Assembly (NCBI GenBank): GCA_963576735.1
Contig: OY755197.1
Coordinates: forward strand, 11,730,501 to 11,794,500
Direction: 5' to 3'
DNA from: Bedellia somnulentella
Lineage: Eukaryota; Arthropoda; Insecta; Lepidoptera; Bedelliidae
Length of the DNA stretch: 64,000 nucleotides
This document shows, one piece after another, positions 62,801-64,000 of the stretch. Position numbers and translations under genes: made by a program. Each line of letters begins with the position of its first letter. Position 1 is the first letter of the stretch. The notes beneath the pieces were generated by a model that saw only the letters and a program-made list of their open reading frames with translations, did not search any database and was not told the origin of the DNA.

Positions 62801-64000
62801 TCTTATTTATTTATTAATTTATTTGAGAAACAAACGGTACACAATATTTCAAATAAGATAAAAATACAGAGAAGTTCTTGACCTATAAAGTTTCTACCAA
62901 TTGTTATACAGACGATACAGAAAAACGCAAATTAAAATAAGCAATGAAAACAAAACAATTATACATCACTTGTAATATGGATAATTTATACAGATGAAAT
63001 TAAGTAAGTTAAATGAATTATATTGTCATTCCCACCAGACCAAGCAAACACTACAAGATTACAAAATATGCATAGAGATTTTAGGAAATAATGTCAACAA
63101 TATTTTTTGATAATAAAATATACCTAAATAAGATACTTACTTTTCAAGGTTAAAAATACATAAATTAATAATATATAAGATAATTATGAATAAAGCAACC
63201 GTGATAGCCCAGTGGGTAGAACACTCGGTTATCGTGCAAACGACTAGTGTTCAAATCCTGGGTCGGGCCTACACCAATTTGTCTTTTCTAAAGGCATATG
63301 TGTGGTTTATTTATCATGGTTGTTAACGGTGAGGGAAAACATCGTGAGGAAACCCACATGGCTGAGTTGTACTTAGTCATGTGACAGTGTATTCGTACAA
63401 AACGGCGATAGGCCTGCCCCCTATCACGTGAGTACACTATCCATGCAAAACGTGGGTACTGGAACACCAGGTGACAAAGTCACGTGATGTTCAGAAGTAT
63501 TAGTACCTCTGCCAACCCCTTCGGGGATATTCGGCGTGAACGTTTATGTTATGTTATGTTAATTATGAATAAAAGTACTTAAAATACATACTTTAATAAT
63601 AAATATAACATAATAAGTAAATATATAAATATAATATAATAAATAAATATAAATTCAAATAATTATATTAAGAGAAAATTGTATGAGTCAAACATTTAGG
63701 GTCGATCGGCTGATTCAACAAACTTCAACTGTTTACAAAAGTTCTTAAATTGAGTTAATTATAAATTGAAAATGTCAGCTTCGGAAAATTTTGTATTGTA
63801 AGAAATAATAGCACGGGAAATAAATGTGTTGGTGGCATAATTAGTCCTAAGAGATGGTGTGTGGAATGTGAGTGAGTTTCTAGTGTTGTAGGACGGACAT
63901 CTGAAGTTTAAACTTGATAACAAATAAGGTGAATCAATAAGATTATGGATGGTTTTAAATAACATTAATTGATCCCTAGTGTCTCTAGCATATTTTAAGG
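62801..64000 (-). pseudogene. LINE ORF2 C-terminus and 3' UTR
   Basis: Minus strand from beyond the window: FKTIHNLIDSPYLLSSLNF, then SLTFHTPSLRTNYATN (63760-63965), stop at 63759-63761, a long 3' UTR interrupted by SINE-B, and the AAATAAATAAAT-type tail at 62805-62820. It ends directly against the env relic. Confidence 0.78.
63195..63560 (+). repeat. SINE-B, full length
   Basis: Perfect 13-bp duplication AATTATGAATAAA (63182-63194 and 63561-63573). The head has an A box (TAGCCCAGTGGGTAG) and B box (GTTCAAATCC) as in tRNA-derived Pol III promoters. The body is shared with two other copies, and the tail is ATGTT repeats. The best reference copy of its family here. Confidence 0.93.

Overview
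The window is eukaryotic and almost certainly from an insect, most likely a moth or butterfly. It is AT-rich, has spliced genes, and carries one fragmented host gene inside a dense pile of LINEs, SINEs, LTR elements and DNA transposons. The lepidopteran call is inference from the LINE families and a digestive-type serine protease; no rRNA or mitochondrial marker is present to confirm it.

Host gene. A chymotrypsin-like serine protease runs on the + strand from 6798 to 35264 in five visible exons (6798-7001, 7498-7541, 10921-11028, 20757-21004, 35008-35264). The exon phases agree, the joined exons give an uninterrupted 286-residue frame, and the His-Asp-Ser triad is complete. The initiator-Met exon was not found and should lie upstream of 6798. 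Its introns hold most of the left half of the window.

1-6800: LINE 3' ends, SINE copies, a deleted pogo/Tigger element (4276-5085, TA duplication), a foldback element with 61-bp arms (5567-5931) and a tRNA-derived SINE that appears to have been twin-primed (6359-6647, 15-bp duplication). 7500-21000 (introns): LINE pieces; a dead mariner (9389-10808) with a SINE nested in it; and a Gypsy LTR element on the minus strand (14012-20646) carrying a hAT element (14259-16874, perfect 8-bp duplication). 21000-35000 (last intron): an old endonuclease/RT LINE split at 26147/31750 by a full-length 5.6-kb LINE. Between ORF1 and ORF2 that inserted LINE has a third long open frame, with a canonical -1 slippery heptamer at its entrance and an 8-nt overlap with the ORF2 start. 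This is the most unusual thing in the window.

35300-53200: more SINEs, a BEL-type gag relic, an errantivirus-like env relic, and a nested stack. In the stack a CR1-like LINE (40555-53200, minus) is split by a non-coding LTR element (41881-51539). That element in turn holds a very young Gypsy element (42140-47992, LTRs nearly identical, intact 1164-residue pol frame) and a truncated LINE. 53200-56800: LINE copies, one carrying a solo LTR. 56942-62224: a two-gene PIF/Harbinger transposon whose transposase (5 exons, 370 aa) and Myb/SANT-like partner (4 exons, 300 aa) both read through without a break. It sits inside a second env relic. 62800-64000: a LINE with a full-length tRNA-SINE insertion and a perfect 13-bp duplication.

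SINE-A below is the short family that begins near GTGTAGTGTCGGCTTAG and ends in GTATATGTATG repeats (about 14 copies). SINE-B is the tRNA-derived family ending in ATGTT repeats. SINE-C is a second tRNA-headed family. LINE-A is the family whose 3' UTR contains CACCTTCCGAAGCAACGG.
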